Shown piece by piece: positions 24,193 through 32,935 of a DNA stretch of 64,000 nt (position 1 is the first letter of the stretch; each line of letters opens with the position of its first letter). Source of the stretch: Clostridia bacterium (GTDB lineage: Bacteria > Bacillota > Clostridia > UMGS1840). Made by a program: the position numbers and the translations under genes. The notes under the pieces were generated by a model. That model was not told where the DNA came from, ran no database searches, and saw only the letters and a program-made list of their open reading frames with translations. Where the stretch lies: the NCBI GenBank assembly GCA_017625695.1, contig JAGAKI010000058.1:40122-104121 (forward strand). Reading direction: 5' to 3'.

Positions 24193-25572
24193 ATGTTAAA
24201 ATCCAAAACCGCATTTGTCGTTTACGGGGTACATAAAGACGGTTTATTAGACCCGGACGGCAACCTGTTCATTGACGAAAGCGTCATCGAAAATTCCAAA
24301 AAAGCGCTGAAAGCAGAAGGCGTGGAACTGGTAGAAGAAAAATTAATCATCGCTACCAAAGAAGAAGCGAAAAACGTTCTGCTTCCTTTGGCAAAAGATG
24401 ATTCTATCGACACTTTAGTATTATTCTCCGGTACCTGGGTATGGGCTGCTCATATGATCGGTGCAGTTCGTGAATTTGCAAAAACCGGCAAAGGTATTGT
24501 CATCTGGACTCACGACGGTTCTCAGGGCTGGCGTCCGGTTGGCGGCTTGGTATTAAGCGCAGCATTAAACGAAGTTGGAATCAAACATAAATTCGTTTAC
24601 GGCGGTGTTTCCGACATCACCAATGTAAAAAGAGTAGCAAACTACTGTAAAGCATCTGCCCTGAAAAAGAGCATGGAGCTGACTACCTTACGTGCATTCG
24701 GCGGACGTGGTATGGGTCAGACCTGCGGTGTGGCAGATCCCTCTCAGTGGATGAAAACCTTCGGTATTGATATCGATACCCGTGATACCATGGAACTGGT
24801 AGAAACTGCAAAAGCAATTCCCCAGGCAGAAGTAGACAAAGTTTGCGACTGGATTGACAATAACTTCACCTGCAAAGTAGAACGTAACGACGGTAACATC
24901 CGTTCCATCCGTTTGTACTTAGCATTAAAAACCTTAAAAGAAAGAGAAGGCTTCGATTACTACACCATCCAGTCCTTCCCCGGCATGGGCGACTACTATG
25001 CTGCAACCTGTTTTGCACAGAGTATGATGTTAAACGACGGTGTTCCCACCGCTACCTTATCTGACTTTAACACTTGCTTAACCTCCATTATGATTATGGG
25101 ACTCTCCAAAGACCCCATCTACTACGGTGACTTACAGCACGTGAACAAAGCAACCAACGAAATCAAAATCATCGGTGACGGTGCGGTTCCTCCCTGTCTG
25201 GCAAATGAAGACGGCGTTAGCTTAGCAGGTCACGGTATTCCTACCGAAGGCGAAGCCGGCGGCTTATCTATCGACTTAGTATGTAAGAGCGGTAAAGGCG
25301 TTCTTGCACGTATCAGCAGAGTAGACGGAAAATTCAGAATCTGCGTGGCTCGTTGCGAAGTGTTCCAGCCCAAAAAAGAAGAACTGGAAGCTCGCCGTCA
25401 CGAATGTGGTATTCCCTTCTGGCCTCATGCATTTGTAAAAGTAGACGGTGATATCGGTGCTCTGGTAGAAAGCTGGAACAACGAATACGGCTGCTTAGGC
25501 TACGGCGAAGACCTGTATGACCAGATTATAGAATTTGGTAACATCATGGGCATCGAAGTTCTCGCATTCTAA
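24193..25572 (+). CDS. L-fucose/L-arabinose isomerase-like protein
   Basis: 459 residues. The fold is that of the fucose/arabinose isomerase superfamily: an N-terminal Rossmann-like part (VVYGVHKDGLLDP, DTLVLFSGTWVWAAHMIGAVREF), a middle part with AFGGRGMGQTCGVADPSQWM, and a C-terminal beta-barrel. These enzymes interconvert aldoses and ketoses with a divalent metal. Candidate metal ligands are in FPGMGDYYAATCFAQSM and SDFNTCLTSIMIMG, but I cannot map them firmly. The substrate is unknown; together with DUF4432 and the FGGY kinase it suggests isomerisation then phosphorylation of an imported sugar. AAGGAG precedes ATG at 24193. Codon use is strongly biased, which suggests high expression. Confidence 0.85.
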   Translation: MLKSKTAFVVYGVHKDGLLDPDGNLFIDESVIENSKKALKAEGVELVEEKLIIATKEEAKNVLLPLAKDDSIDTLVLFSGTWVWAAHMIGAVREFAKTGKGIVIWTHDGSQGWRPVGGLVLSAALNEVGIKHKFVYGGVSDITNVKRVANYCKASALKKSMELTTLRAFGGRGMGQTCGVADPSQWMKTFGIDIDTRDTMELVETAKAIPQAEVDKVCDWIDNNFTCKVERNDGNIRSIRLYLALKTLKEREGFDYYTIQSFPGMGDYYAATCFAQSMMLNDGVPTATLSDFNTCLTSIMIMGLSKDPIYYGDLQHVNKATNEIKIIGDGAVPPCLANEDGVSLAGHGIPTEGEAGGLSIDLVCKSGKGVLARISRVDGKFRICVARCEVFQPKKEELEARRHECGIPFWPHAFVKVDGDIGALVESWNNEYGCLGYGEDLYDQIIEFGNIMGIEVLAF

Positions 25573-26055
25573 AAAATGGGGTAAAAATGCGCATAAGCAA
25601 ATGAACTTCACCCATCGGCGTACACTCGGTACGCCTTCGGGCTTACGCTCCCTACGGGAGTGCAGTTCTTTCGCTTCTGCATCATTTTTCCTCCCATTTT
25701 GGCTCGGTTAAACTGAATATGACCAACAAAAGGCATAGGATTTTTCCTGTGCCTTTTGCTATCTGTAAACTTGCTCTCTCGGCGTACCGTTTGCTGTACG
25801 CAGTACTACGCCTTCGGTTTAGTTTGCAGATTCTATGTCCTTTTCTTTCCATTTTTGGCATAGCAGACTATTCCAACGGTGTGCCGCTTTCTCCGCTTCT
25901 GCATCATTTTTCCTCCCATTTTGGCTCTGTTAAACTGAATATAATATCAAACAAAGGGCATAGGATTTTTCCTGTGCCTTTTGCTATGAACCATCTCATA
26001 TGATTAAAATAACCCTATGGCAATCTGCCATAGGGTTATTATGTTGATTCAAACC
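25573..26055. repeat. Gene-free stretch: fold-back repeat, direct repeats and terminators
   Basis: 25583-25689 is a fold-back repeat (arms AAAAATGCGCATAAGCAAAT and GAAAGAAC-complement GTTCTTTCGC..CATTTTT) with a CGGCGTACACTCGGTACGCC core. 25672-25762 and 25894-25987 are direct repeats with about 90% identity, each ending in the terminator-type hairpin AAAGGCATAGGA/TCCTGTGCCTTT. A further core CGGCGTACC...GTACTACGCC lies at about 25782-25822. 26006-26040 is a perfect hairpin AATAACCCTATGGCA/TGCCATAGGGTTATT between convergent genes. Confidence 0.8.
26006..26040. terminator. Bidirectional terminator hairpin
   Basis: Perfect 15-bp stem AATAACCCTATGGCA / TGCCATAGGGTTATT, 15 bp from the stop of the minus-strand gene at 26056. 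Confidence 0.75.
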
Positions 26056-27183
26056 TTATCGGGTGATGGTTACCTGTTGGGTTTCGCCATTCCAGTCGAT
26101 ATGTAAGCCTAAGTTTTCCACCACAAAACGAACGGGAAGATAGGTTCTGTCGTTTTCAATAAAGGACGGACTGTCTAATTCTTTCACTTCGCCGTTAACA
26201 GTAGCAACCGATTCGCCAATCACCATGCTGATGAGGGTATCCCCCAGCGTAACGGTTACAGTACGGGTTTCACCAATCCAACCCACAGTTGCCCCGAACT
26301 GCTCGGCAACAAAGCGGATGGGAAGCATGGTTCTGTCATTCACAATGATAGGAGCCGCATCGTTGGTAACTGTTTCTCCATTCACATTGGCCTGTGTCTG
26401 ACCGATGGTCAGAACGACAGTTTCATCGGGTTCTGCCCCCATAGCAACAGGAACAGAAAATTCGGAAGATTTCACGGTAAAAATATCCCCGCTGCTTGCT
26501 TTGACTGCTGCCATTAAAAAAGCAGATTCTTTGGGATATTTTACAGGGTCCAGCTGATACAGCAGGTCCACCTGCTGATGAAAATACTTGGGAACATCAT
26601 CATCCTGGGTATAATCCTGATAATCAGAAGAAGCTTTTTTCTGCTGCTGACCATAGATAAAATCAACTCTGCCGTCGGGATAACCTACATAATAATTGAC
26701 AAAATAACCGGAACAGTTTTCCGCAGTCACAGGAGTCCAGCGAACCTGGGTATCTAAAAGAACCACATTCTGGGGTACCGGCAAGGTTTCTTCCGGTTCC
26801 ACATAAGTAAAGGGTTCGCTTTGTGCGGTAGTTTCATCATTCACGGTAATGGCAAAGGTATAATTTCCGCTGCCGTACTGTGCAAAACGATCCAGCAGAT
26901 AGGACATAGACTGCGTACGTTCTTCTGCATACACGGTGGGATGAACGGAGCTTTTGGTATCATATACCTGGGTACCGTCTTTATATAAAATAATTCCGTA
27001 TTCATAACGGCTATCGGTGAAATGGTCGGGAACCGTGAATTGATAATGTCCCATTTTTTCGGGATTCCATCCGAAGTCTGTGGGTAAATTACTAACTGCT
27101 TGTGCAAAGCAAACCAGTCCGAAGGTTTGCAAAACAAAAACTGCAGCAAGGATTACCGTCAGGAATTTACTTGTTTGTTTCAT
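26056..27183 (-). CDS. Secreted protein with copper-amine-oxidase-type stalk domains
   Basis: 375 residues. A signal peptide occupies about residues 1-28 (basic MKQTSK, hydrophobic core, AQA cleavage). The middle (30-255) is an unfamiliar beta-rich region with fibronectin-like PQNVVLLDTQVRWTPV. The C-terminal ~110 residues are a stalk domain of the copper amine oxidase N-terminal type, with its repeated pattern VNDRTMLPIRFVAEQFGATVGW and ENDRTYLPVRFVVENLGLHIDW. Such domains are cell-wall or extracellular anchoring modules in Clostridia and Bacilli; no enzyme activity is implied. It has its own promoter (27236-27264). Confidence 0.85.
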   Translation of the reverse strand: MKQTSKFLTVILAAVFVLQTFGLVCFAQAVSNLPTDFGWNPEKMGHYQFTVPDHFTDSRYEYGIILYKDGTQVYDTKSSVHPTVYAEERTQSMSYLLDRFAQYGSGNYTFAITVNDETTAQSEPFTYVEPEETLPVPQNVVLLDTQVRWTPVTAENCSGYFVNYYVGYPDGRVDFIYGQQQKKASSDYQDYTQDDDVPKYFHQQVDLLYQLDPVKYPKESAFLMAAVKASSGDIFTVKSSEFSVPVAMGAEPDETVVLTIGQTQANVNGETVTNDAAPIIVNDRTMLPIRFVAEQFGATVGWIGETRTVTVTLGDTLISMVIGESVATVNGEVKELDSPSFIENDRTYLPVRFVVENLGLHIDWNGETQQVTITR

Positions 27184-27235
27184 AGAATCTATCCTCTTTT
27201 CTTATGATTATTTCCGCTGACATCACAGCAACCTC

Positions 27236-27264
27236 AGTATATCATAAGTTGCACACAAAAGCAA
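27236..27264 (-). promoter_or_regulatory. Promoter of the stalk-domain protein gene
   Basis: -35 TTGCTT (27259-27264), 17-bp spacer, -10 TATACT (27236-27241), minus strand. Confidence 0.75.
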
Positions 27265-27317
27265 CTGTTTTTTTATGATTCCCTATCCTGAGTTTGAAAC
27301 CTGTCGGATAGGAAAGA

Positions 27318-27358
27318 AAAAAACCTCTTAACCCAATGAATAAGTTAAGAGGTTTTCT
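27318..27358 (-). terminator. Intrinsic terminator of the ZIP transporter gene
   Basis: AAAACCTCTTAA / TTAAGAGGTTTT hairpin directly after the stop, followed on the minus strand by T6. Confidence 0.85.
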
Positions 27359-28111
27359 TTATCCAAGTAATACATCGGTTACCAACATCACACAGAAACC
27401 AATTAAAAACGAAAAAGTTGCTCCCCGTTCGTTTCCGTGAGCGTGAGTTTCGGGAATCATTTCGTCACTGATGACATAAATCATGACGCCACCGGCAAAA
27501 GCAAGCATAAAAGGCAGTACCACAGTAGAAATAGATACCGAAAAGTATCCCAGCAAGGTACCAACCACTTCCACCAATCCGGTAGCAAGTGCAATCAACA
27601 ACGTTTTTCCCTTAGAAACACCGGCTGCCAGCATGGGTGCAATAATGATCATCCCTTCGGGAATATTCTGAAGGGCAATCCCCCCGGCAATGACCAATGC
27701 CTGCTCCAGATTGTCGGTACCGAATCCAACCCCTGCCGCAAGACCTTCGGGCAGATTGTGAATGGCGATTGCCAGAACAAACAGAAGCACCTTATTAAGG
27801 CTTGTTTCATTGTGCGGTTCAATATCTGCTCCTACCATTTTATGTAGATGAGGAACCAGCTTATCGATGATATTCAAAAAGACAGCTCCCACAAAAATTC
27901 CTGCTATGGTAGTAACCAATCCGTACTGTCCGCCGTATTCCAACGACGGCAGAATCAGTCCGATCACTGCCGCACAAAACATAACCCCTGCTGCAAAGGA
28001 CAGCACCACGTCGGAAAACTGATGCGTTTGTTTTTTAAATAAAAAGCCGATGAGGGCACCAATCATAGTGGCACCGCCAACACCTAATGCCGTTAATAAT
28101 ACCATTGTCAT
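27359..28111 (-). CDS. ZIP family metal transporter
   Basis: 250 residues, eight membrane segments. The metal-path motifs of ZIP proteins are clear: HNLPEGLAAGVGFG in helix 4 and NIPEGMIIIAPM in helix 5. A short His-containing loop (PHLHKMVGADIEPHNE) lies between helices 3 and 4. It imports zinc, or possibly iron or manganese, into the cytoplasm. I choose ATG at 28111 because AGGTGA is six bases upstream; the in-frame ATG at 28117 directly abuts that site. Confidence 0.92.
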   Translation of the reverse strand: MTMVLLTALGVGGATMIGALIGFLFKKQTHQFSDVVLSFAAGVMFCAAVIGLILPSLEYGGQYGLVTTIAGIFVGAVFLNIIDKLVPHLHKMVGADIEPHNETSLNKVLLFVLAIAIHNLPEGLAAGVGFGTDNLEQALVIAGGIALQNIPEGMIIIAPMLAAGVSKGKTLLIALATGLVEVVGTLLGYFSVSISTVVLPFMLAFAGGVMIYVISDEMIPETHAHGNERGATFSFLIGFCVMLVTDVLLG

Positions 28112-28137
28112 AAACATTCACCTGCCATTTTTTTGAT

Positions 28138-28178
28138 AAAAGGATTCCCGCATGGACTATGCGGGAATCTTTTATTAT
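28138..28178. terminator. Hairpin between rubrerythrin operon and ZIP gene
   Basis: GATTCCCGCAT / ATGCGGGAATC stem with TTTTATTATTTT on the plus side; on the minus strand CTTTT follows, so it can end the rubrerythrin transcript. Confidence 0.7.
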
Positions 28179-28455
28179 TTTGATTGGATTTTTTTATTGA
28201 CACCTCATCCGCCGAAAGCGGTCCCCCTTCCGGAATCCTCCCACCGTCTGCGACGGTCCCCCCTCCTTTAGGCGAGGAGGGCAAATCGGAGAAGGCAAAG
28301 GGTATTGGTGATGTTTCAAATCGCAAAATGAATTTTACACTATCCAAAGATGCAAAAAAACTGATGTAAAACGGAATAACCAAACGCCAAAGGCGGTTAT
28401 CGAAAGCCGTACCGAACGTACAGCGAGCGATAAGGTTTCTCCGTTTGATACAGTG
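28179..28455. repeat. Gene-free stretch with two dispersed repeats
   Basis: 28199-28300 is a copy of the CACCTCATCCG repeat also seen at 15116. 28369-28446 is a fold-back repeat with arms AAACGGAATAACC and GGTTTCTCCGTTT around a CGAAAGCCGTACC...GTACAGCGAGCG core. The frames 28108-28461 (minus) and 28184-28369 (plus) cover only repeat sequence and are rejected. Confidence 0.7.
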
Positions 28456-28464
28456 TTTCAAGCT

Positions 28465-29001
28465 TTAATAATTGGTAGCGTGAACTTCAAAATATGCCTG
28501 CGGATGTGCACAGGTGGGGCAAATTTCCGGTGCTTTTTCGCCGGTTACCAGATGGCCGCAGTTACGGCATTCCCAAACTTTGGTTTCTGCTTTTTCAAAT
28601 ACCTGTTTGGTTTCCACATTTTTAAGAAGTGCGCGATATCTTTCTTCGTGGCTCTTTTCAATTTCTGCAACCAAACGGAATTTTGCCGCCAAATCGGTGA
28701 AGCCTTCTTTTTCTGCGGTTTCTGCAAAGCCTTTATACATTTCGGTCCATTCGTAGTTTTCGCCGTTAGCCGCTGCAACTAAATTGCTTGCGGTATCGCC
28801 GATACCGTCTAATTCTTTGAACCACAGTTTTGCATGTTCTTTTTCGTTGTCAGCAGTTTTCAAAAACAGTGCTGCAATCTGTTCGTACCCTTCTTTTTTT
28901 GCTTTGGAAGCAAAATAAGTGTATTTATTTCTTGCTTCGCTTTCTCCGGAAAATGCTGCCATTAAATTTTTTTCTGTCTGAGTGCCTTGATATTTAGACA
29001 T
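28465..29001 (-). CDS. rbr: Rubrerythrin
   Basis: 178 residues. The N-terminal ferritin-like domain carries the di-iron ligands in [21 protein letters not shown] and [11 protein letters not shown]. The C-terminal rubredoxin-like domain has CRNCGH ... CPTCAHP for one Fe(Cys)4 site. Rubrerythrin reduces hydrogen peroxide in the cytoplasm of anaerobes with electrons from rubredoxin. ATG at 29001 follows AAGGAG at ten bases; the upstream TTG at 29010 sits too close to that site. It is the last gene of the flavodiiron-rubredoxin-rubrerythrin operon. Confidence 0.95.
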   Translation of the reverse strand: MSKYQGTQTEKNLMAAFSGESEARNKYTYFASKAKKEGYEQIAALFLKTADNEKEHAKLWFKELDGIGDTASNLVAAANGENYEWTEMYKGFAETAEKEGFTDLAAKFRLVAEIEKSHEERYRALLKNVETKQVFEKAETKVWECRNCGHLVTGEKAPEICPTCAHPQAYFEVHATNY

Positions 29002-29043
29002 TTGTTTCAAGCTCCTTTTTTAATAAATTTTAAAATAAACAAA

Positions 29044-29202
29044 TTATTCTTCGGAAAACATATCTTTTCCAACGCCACATAAAGGACACTGGAAATCTTC
29101 GGGAACATCTTCCCATTTGGTGCCGGGAGCAATCCCCATATCGGGTGCACCTTCAGCTTCATCATATACCCAGCCACAAGCGTCACATACGTATTTTTTC
29201 AT
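29044..29202 (-). CDS. rd: Rubredoxin
   Basis: A 52-residue protein starting [18 protein letters not shown] and ending with [14 protein letters not shown]. The four cysteines (CDAC and CPLC) and the Gly-Trp-Val-Tyr and [16 protein letters not shown] stretches are canonical for rubredoxin, a one-iron electron carrier. AAGGAGA lies nine bases before the ATG. It lies 51 bp after the flavodiiron gene and 42 bp before rubrerythrin, its likely electron acceptor, so the three form an operon for scavenging oxygen and peroxide. Confidence 0.95.
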   Translation of the reverse strand: MKKYVCDACGWVYDEAEGAPDMGIAPGTKWEDVPEDFQCPLCGVGKDMFSEE

Positions 29203-29253
29203 CAATTCATTTCTCCTTATTTTTAATTTTATTTTAGCTGAAAACTTCAGCGT

Positions 29254-31044
29254 TTATACAATTTTCTCAAAATCGGATGCCCCGTGTTTGCATAAAGGAC
29301 AGATAAAATCTTCGGGCAAAGGCTCACCCTCGTAAACATAACCGCAGATTTTGCAGACATATCCTTTTTTTCCTTCGGTCTGCGGCTTCGGCTTCACATT
29401 CTGATGATAGTAAGAATAGGTCATGGATTCTGCCTGATTGATGACTCTTGCTTCTGTTACGGAACAGATAAACATTCCATGGGTATCCAAATCCACGTAG
29501 TTTTCCACCTTCAATGAAAGAAAAGAGTTGATATTACGGGATAAGAACACCAGTCCGTTATCAGAACGAAGCACCTCGGTGCCTGCAAATTTATCCACAT
29601 TACGTCCGCTCTGGAAACCAAACTGCTCAAATACCGAGAACGGAGTATCGGTGGTCAGACAATTCATATTCATTTTTCCTGTCTGCTTGATGATATGATG
29701 AGAATAGTTTTCTTTATTGATGGTTACTGCAATCCGATTAGGCGTATTGGTTACCTGAGTGACGGTATTCACAATCAGACCGTTGTCTTTTTTGCCATCA
29801 TTGGAAGTAATCACATATAACCCGTAACCAATGTTGAACAGGGCAGCCATATTGTTTTTATCCACATCTTCCCCCTGCTGTGCCAGATAGTCCCCGCAAA
29901 GCTCATCGGATAATGCGGTAAGCTGATTGGTGCTTTCTTCACTTAAGGCAGACAAAATGGTAACTTCAGTGTCACAGAAAGTTAAGTTTTTGGATTTTGC
30001 AAACATTTCTTTCATCACTTTGGTTGCTAAGGGTGCCCAGCTTCCATTCTGAATGAATGCCACACTTCTGTTCTGGAAATTGCGTTCGGTTAAATGCTGG
30101 ATAAATTCTCTCATAAAAGGGAAGATTTCCGCATTGTAGGTAGTGGTTGCCAGTACCAGTTTGCTGTAACGGAAGGCATCCTCCACCGCTTCTGCCATAT
30201 CGCAGCGTGCCAGATCATTCACCACCACTTTAGGACAACCTTTTGCTTTTAACAGATCTGCTAATTTCATCACTGCTTTTTTGGTGTTGCCGTAAACTGA
30301 CGTGTAAGCAATCACGATGCCTTCTTCTTCTGGCTGATAGCTGGACCAGGTGTGATATAAATTAAGATAATATCCCAAATTTTCGGTTAGTACCGGACCA
30401 TGCAAGGGGCAGATTTTTTCGATATCCAGTCCACTGGCTTTTTTGAGTAAATTCTGAACCTGTGCACCGTATTTCCCTACGATACCGATGTAGTACCGAC
30501 GTGCTTCACAAGCCCAGTCCTCTTCCACATCCAAGGCACCGAATTTGCCAAAACCGTCTGCAGAAAACAACACCTTATCGGTGGAATCATAGGTCACGAG
30601 AACTTCCGGCCAATGTACCATGGGGGCAGTCACAAAGGTAAGGTTATGTTTCCCTAAAGATAAGGTATCTCCCTCGCCTACCACAATCTGTTTGTCGGAA
30701 AAATCCATTCCGAAAAACTGATTCATCATAGTGAATGCTTTAGAAGATGCCACGATTTTCGCACGGGGATAGGTTTTCAAAAAATTTACAATGTTTGCCG
30801 AATGGTCAGGCTCCATATGCTGGATGATAAGATAATCGGGAGTTCTGTTTCCCAGGGTGTTCTGAATGTTATCCAGCCATTGATGGGTAAAGTTAATATC
30901 CACCGTATCCATAATGGCAATTCTATCGTCTATGATAGCGTAGGAATTATAAGACATTCCGTTCGGAACATCGTACTGTCCTTCAAATAAATCCACAATA
31001 TGGTCATTTACGCCGATGTATTTGATATCTTTGGTAATTTGCAT
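29254..31044 (-). CDS. Flavodiiron protein fused to flavin reductase and rubredoxin domains
   Basis: 596 residues in four modules. A metallo-beta-lactamase di-iron domain (1-250) has ligands H76, E78, D80, H81 (HMEPDH), H144 and D163. A flavodoxin domain (about 253-395) contains YTSVYGNTKKAV. A flavin-reductase-like split barrel (about 405-550) has NIGYGLYVITS. A short rubredoxin (562-596) has C564/C567 and C582/C585. Flavodiiron proteins reduce O2 to water or NO to N2O. The fused modules can carry electrons from NAD(P)H to the di-iron site within one chain. It leads the operon with rubredoxin and rubrerythrin. Confidence 0.94.
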   Translation of the reverse strand: MQITKDIKYIGVNDHIVDLFEGQYDVPNGMSYNSYAIIDDRIAIMDTVDINFTHQWLDNIQNTLGNRTPDYLIIQHMEPDHSANIVNFLKTYPRAKIVASSKAFTMMNQFFGMDFSDKQIVVGEGDTLSLGKHNLTFVTAPMVHWPEVLVTYDSTDKVLFSADGFGKFGALDVEEDWACEARRYYIGIVGKYGAQVQNLLKKASGLDIEKICPLHGPVLTENLGYYLNLYHTWSSYQPEEEGIVIAYTSVYGNTKKAVMKLADLLKAKGCPKVVVNDLARCDMAEAVEDAFRYSKLVLATTTYNAEIFPFMREFIQHLTERNFQNRSVAFIQNGSWAPLATKVMKEMFAKSKNLTFCDTEVTILSALSEESTNQLTALSDELCGDYLAQQGEDVDKNNMAALFNIGYGLYVITSNDGKKDNGLIVNTVTQVTNTPNRIAVTINKENYSHHIIKQTGKMNMNCLTTDTPFSVFEQFGFQSGRNVDKFAGTEVLRSDNGLVFLSRNINSFLSLKVENYVDLDTHGMFICSVTEARVINQAESMTYSYYHQNVKPKPQTEGKKGYVCKICGYVYEGEPLPEDFICPLCKHGASDFEKIV

Positions 31045-31127
31045 TGTATCACCTCTTATATGTCAATTAGTATTTCCAATGTTTGGAGTTTTAAAACAGA
31101 AGAATCTGAAATGATTCGATTTCTCTC

Positions 31128-31156
31128 ATTATATCACAACAAAAAGATTTTTACAA
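31128..31156 (-). promoter_or_regulatory. Promoter of the oxygen-defence operon
   Basis: -35 TTGTAA (31151-31156), 17-bp spacer, -10 TATAAT (31128-31133), minus strand. Confidence 0.75.
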
Positions 31157-31187
31157 TATTTTTTCTAAAATTTCATGATTTTCGCTG

Positions 31188-31225
31188 TTCATTTTTTTCT
31201 TTGCTGTCAAAGAAAAAAATGAACA
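31188..31225. terminator. Long perfect hairpin upstream of the flavodiiron gene
   Basis: GTTCATTTTTTTCTTTG pairs perfectly with CAAAGAAAAAAATGAAC around a four-base loop. It may end transcription from the CD1247 gene or insulate the promoter at 31128. Confidence 0.6.
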
Positions 31226-31236
31226 GATCAAATATA

Positions 31237-31275
31237 TAAAAAATACCGTTTACATCACGCAAACGGTATTTTCCT
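31237..31275 (-). terminator. Terminator after the CD1247-type gene
   Basis: AAAATACCGTTT / AAACGGTATTTT stem just beyond the stop at 31287. Confidence 0.7.
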
Positions 31276-31286
31276 TCTAACTTCAA

Positions 31287-31715
31287 TTAGTCTTCGCAGC
31301 CACAATCGCAACCACAGTCACAGCCCTCGGGCAAATCCAGTTCAATCTGCTGACGGCAGGAAGGACAGAAGATATCTTCCGTTTCCAGAGTTTCGCCGTC
31401 TACATACACTTCTTCGCCGCAGTTGGGACAAGTGATTTCGTAAACGTCATCATCTTCACAATCACAGTCGCAGTCGCAATCGTCATCATCATCTTCAAAT
31501 ACGATGTCTTCCACGTCTGCCAAATCGTCAGATAAATTGTCCATTTCTTCCTGAACCATTGCCAGATCATCATCGATTTCCACAAGGTATTCGTTCATTT
31601 CAGAAAGAACATCTAAAATCCCTGCGATGATTCTGCCTTCATTGGTGGATTCATCCACTTTCAGGCCTTCTGCCAAACCTTTTAAATATGCAATTTTTTC
31701 GCCGATATTTTCCAT
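31287..31715 (-). CDS. CD1247 N-terminal domain protein with Asp-Cys runs
   Basis: 142 residues. The N-terminal ~70 residues (IGEKIAYLKGLAEGLKVDESTNEGRIIAGILDVL) match the domain named after C. difficile CD1247; it is helical and acidic. A striking run of alternating Asp and Cys follows (C80, C82, C84, C86 within an acidic tract). Next is a zinc-ribbon-like region (C96/C99, C117/C120), and the protein ends with another alternating Cys tract (C132-C140). The protein should bind metal strongly, but function is unknown. It lies 26 bp after efp and is probably co-transcribed with it. Confidence 0.85.
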   Translation of the reverse strand: MENIGEKIAYLKGLAEGLKVDESTNEGRIIAGILDVLSEMNEYLVEIDDDLAMVQEEMDNLSDDLADVEDIVFEDDDDDCDCDCDCEDDDVYEITCPNCGEEVYVDGETLETEDIFCPSCRQQIELDLPEGCDCGCDCGCED

Positions 31716-31741
31716 AGGAATTCTCCTTTCAAATCGGAAAA

Positions 31742-32299
31742 CTACGCTCTTTCCATGTAGCTTCCGTCTCTGGTGTCAATTCTTAAAACGTCACCGATAT
31801 TGATGAACAGCGGTACGTTGATGGTTGCACCGGTTTCCAAGGTTGCGGGTTTGGTTGCACCCTGAGCGGTGTTACCAGCCAGACCGGGTTCGGTTTCGGT
31901 AACTTCCAATTCTACAAAGTTCGGGGGTTCAATACCAAACACGTTGCCGTTGTGAGACAGGATTTTTACACATTCGTTTTCTTTTACGAATTTTAACGCA
32001 TCACCAACCTGGCTTGCATTGATGGGAATCATGTCAAAGGTTTCCTGATCCATGAAATAGTACAGGTCACCATCGTTGTAAGAATACTGCATATCTTTTC
32101 TTTCGATATGAGCTTTCGGGAATTTATCGGTGGGTCTGTAGGTTTTTTCCACTACAGAACCGGTGATAATATTTTTGATTTTGGTTCTAACGAACGCCGC
32201 ACCTTTCCCGGGTTTAACATGCTGAAATTCAACAACCTGATAAATGTTTCCGTCTTCTTCAAAGGTAACGCCGTTTCTGAAATCGCCAGCTCCTACCAT
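31742..32299 (-). CDS. efp: Elongation factor P
   Basis: 185 residues, the standard EF-P length, with three beta-barrel domains. The loop [11 protein letters not shown] carries Lys32, the residue that is modified in many species. The N-terminus [28 protein letters not shown] and the C-terminus [28 protein letters not shown] are canonical. EF-P relieves ribosome stalling at polyproline. It has a strong promoter (32371-32399) and is followed by the CD1247-type gene. ATG at 32299 follows GAGAGGAG. Confidence 0.97.
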   Translation of the reverse strand: MVGAGDFRNGVTFEEDGNIYQVVEFQHVKPGKGAAFVRTKIKNIITGSVVEKTYRPTDKFPKAHIERKDMQYSYNDGDLYYFMDQETFDMIPINASQVGDALKFVKENECVKILSHNGNVFGIEPPNFVELEVTETEPGLAGNTAQGATKPATLETGATINVPLFINIGDVLRIDTRDGSYMERA

Positions 32300-32370
32300 A
32301 GTAAATTCTCCTCTCGGTCGGAAATAAAATTCCGTTTATAGTTCTAATTATATTACAACATAACATGTAT

Positions 32371-32399
32371 ATTATAGCAAAGGTCTTTATAAATTGCAA
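32371..32399 (-). promoter_or_regulatory. Promoter of efp
   Basis: -35 TTGCAA (32394-32399), 17-bp spacer, -10 TATAAT (32371-32376), minus strand. Confidence 0.85.
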
Positions 32400-32451
32400 G
32401 TCATTTTTTGAATATTTTTTCTCTTTTGGGATTTTTTAACCCATTTTCCCG

Positions 32452-32922
32452 TTAGTAACCCATTATTTTGCGTTCTTTTCGGAGTTCCATCCGTTTCTTG
32501 GCAGCTTCTGATTCCATCATTTCGGTAAGGGTTTCGGGAATCAGCCGCGGTACCTTCTTGGGATTTTGGTCAGCATCAATGGCAACCATCACCAGATAGG
32601 CGGTATTAATCAACCGCAAAGATCCGTTTTCCCGTTCCCGAAAGGTATCTACACGGATTTCCATGGAAGTATTCCCCGCATAGGTGATGCGTCCCCGCAG
32701 CACCAGGGTATCTCCCGGAAAAGCACCCTCTTTAAACTGCAATCGGTCAATGGCGGCAGTGGTTACATTGGTGCCTGCATGACGGCGTGCCGTAATTGCT
32801 GCCACAATGTCAATCCAGGATAGTAAGCGTCCGCCAAACAAACGTCCCGACGGGTTTAAATCCTCCGGCAGAATCAGTTGTACCTGTTGGGTTTCAGAAT
32901 CTTTTACTGTTTTTGCGAGCAA
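32452..32922 (-). CDS. Acyl-CoA thioesterase (hotdog fold, YciA/BACH type)
   Basis: 156 residues from a TTG start at 32922, chosen because AAGGAGG lies eight bases upstream; an in-frame ATG at 32976 would put that site inside the coding region. The hotdog signature NPSGRLFGGRLLSWIDIVAAITARRHAG is clear near residue 25-50, with the catalytic-type Asp in this helix and TTAAIDRLQFKEGAFPGD after it. It hydrolyses acyl-CoA thioesters in the cytoplasm. The upstream PPC gene stops 13 bp before it, so translation is coupled. Confidence 0.85.
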   Translation of the reverse strand: MLAKTVKDSETQQVQLILPEDLNPSGRLFGGRLLSWIDIVAAITARRHAGTNVTTAAIDRLQFKEGAFPGDTLVLRGRITYAGNTSMEIRVDTFRERENGSLRLINTAYLVMVAIDADQNPKKVPRLIPETLTEMMESEAAKKRMELRKERKIMGY

Positions 32923-32935
32923 GGCAATATCCTCC

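Noticed and set aside
28108..28461. 117-codon frame (minus) and 28184-28369 (plus)
   Set aside because: Both lie over dispersed repeats (CACCTCATCCG type and a fold-back repeat) and end in terminator hairpins; composition is not protein-like.
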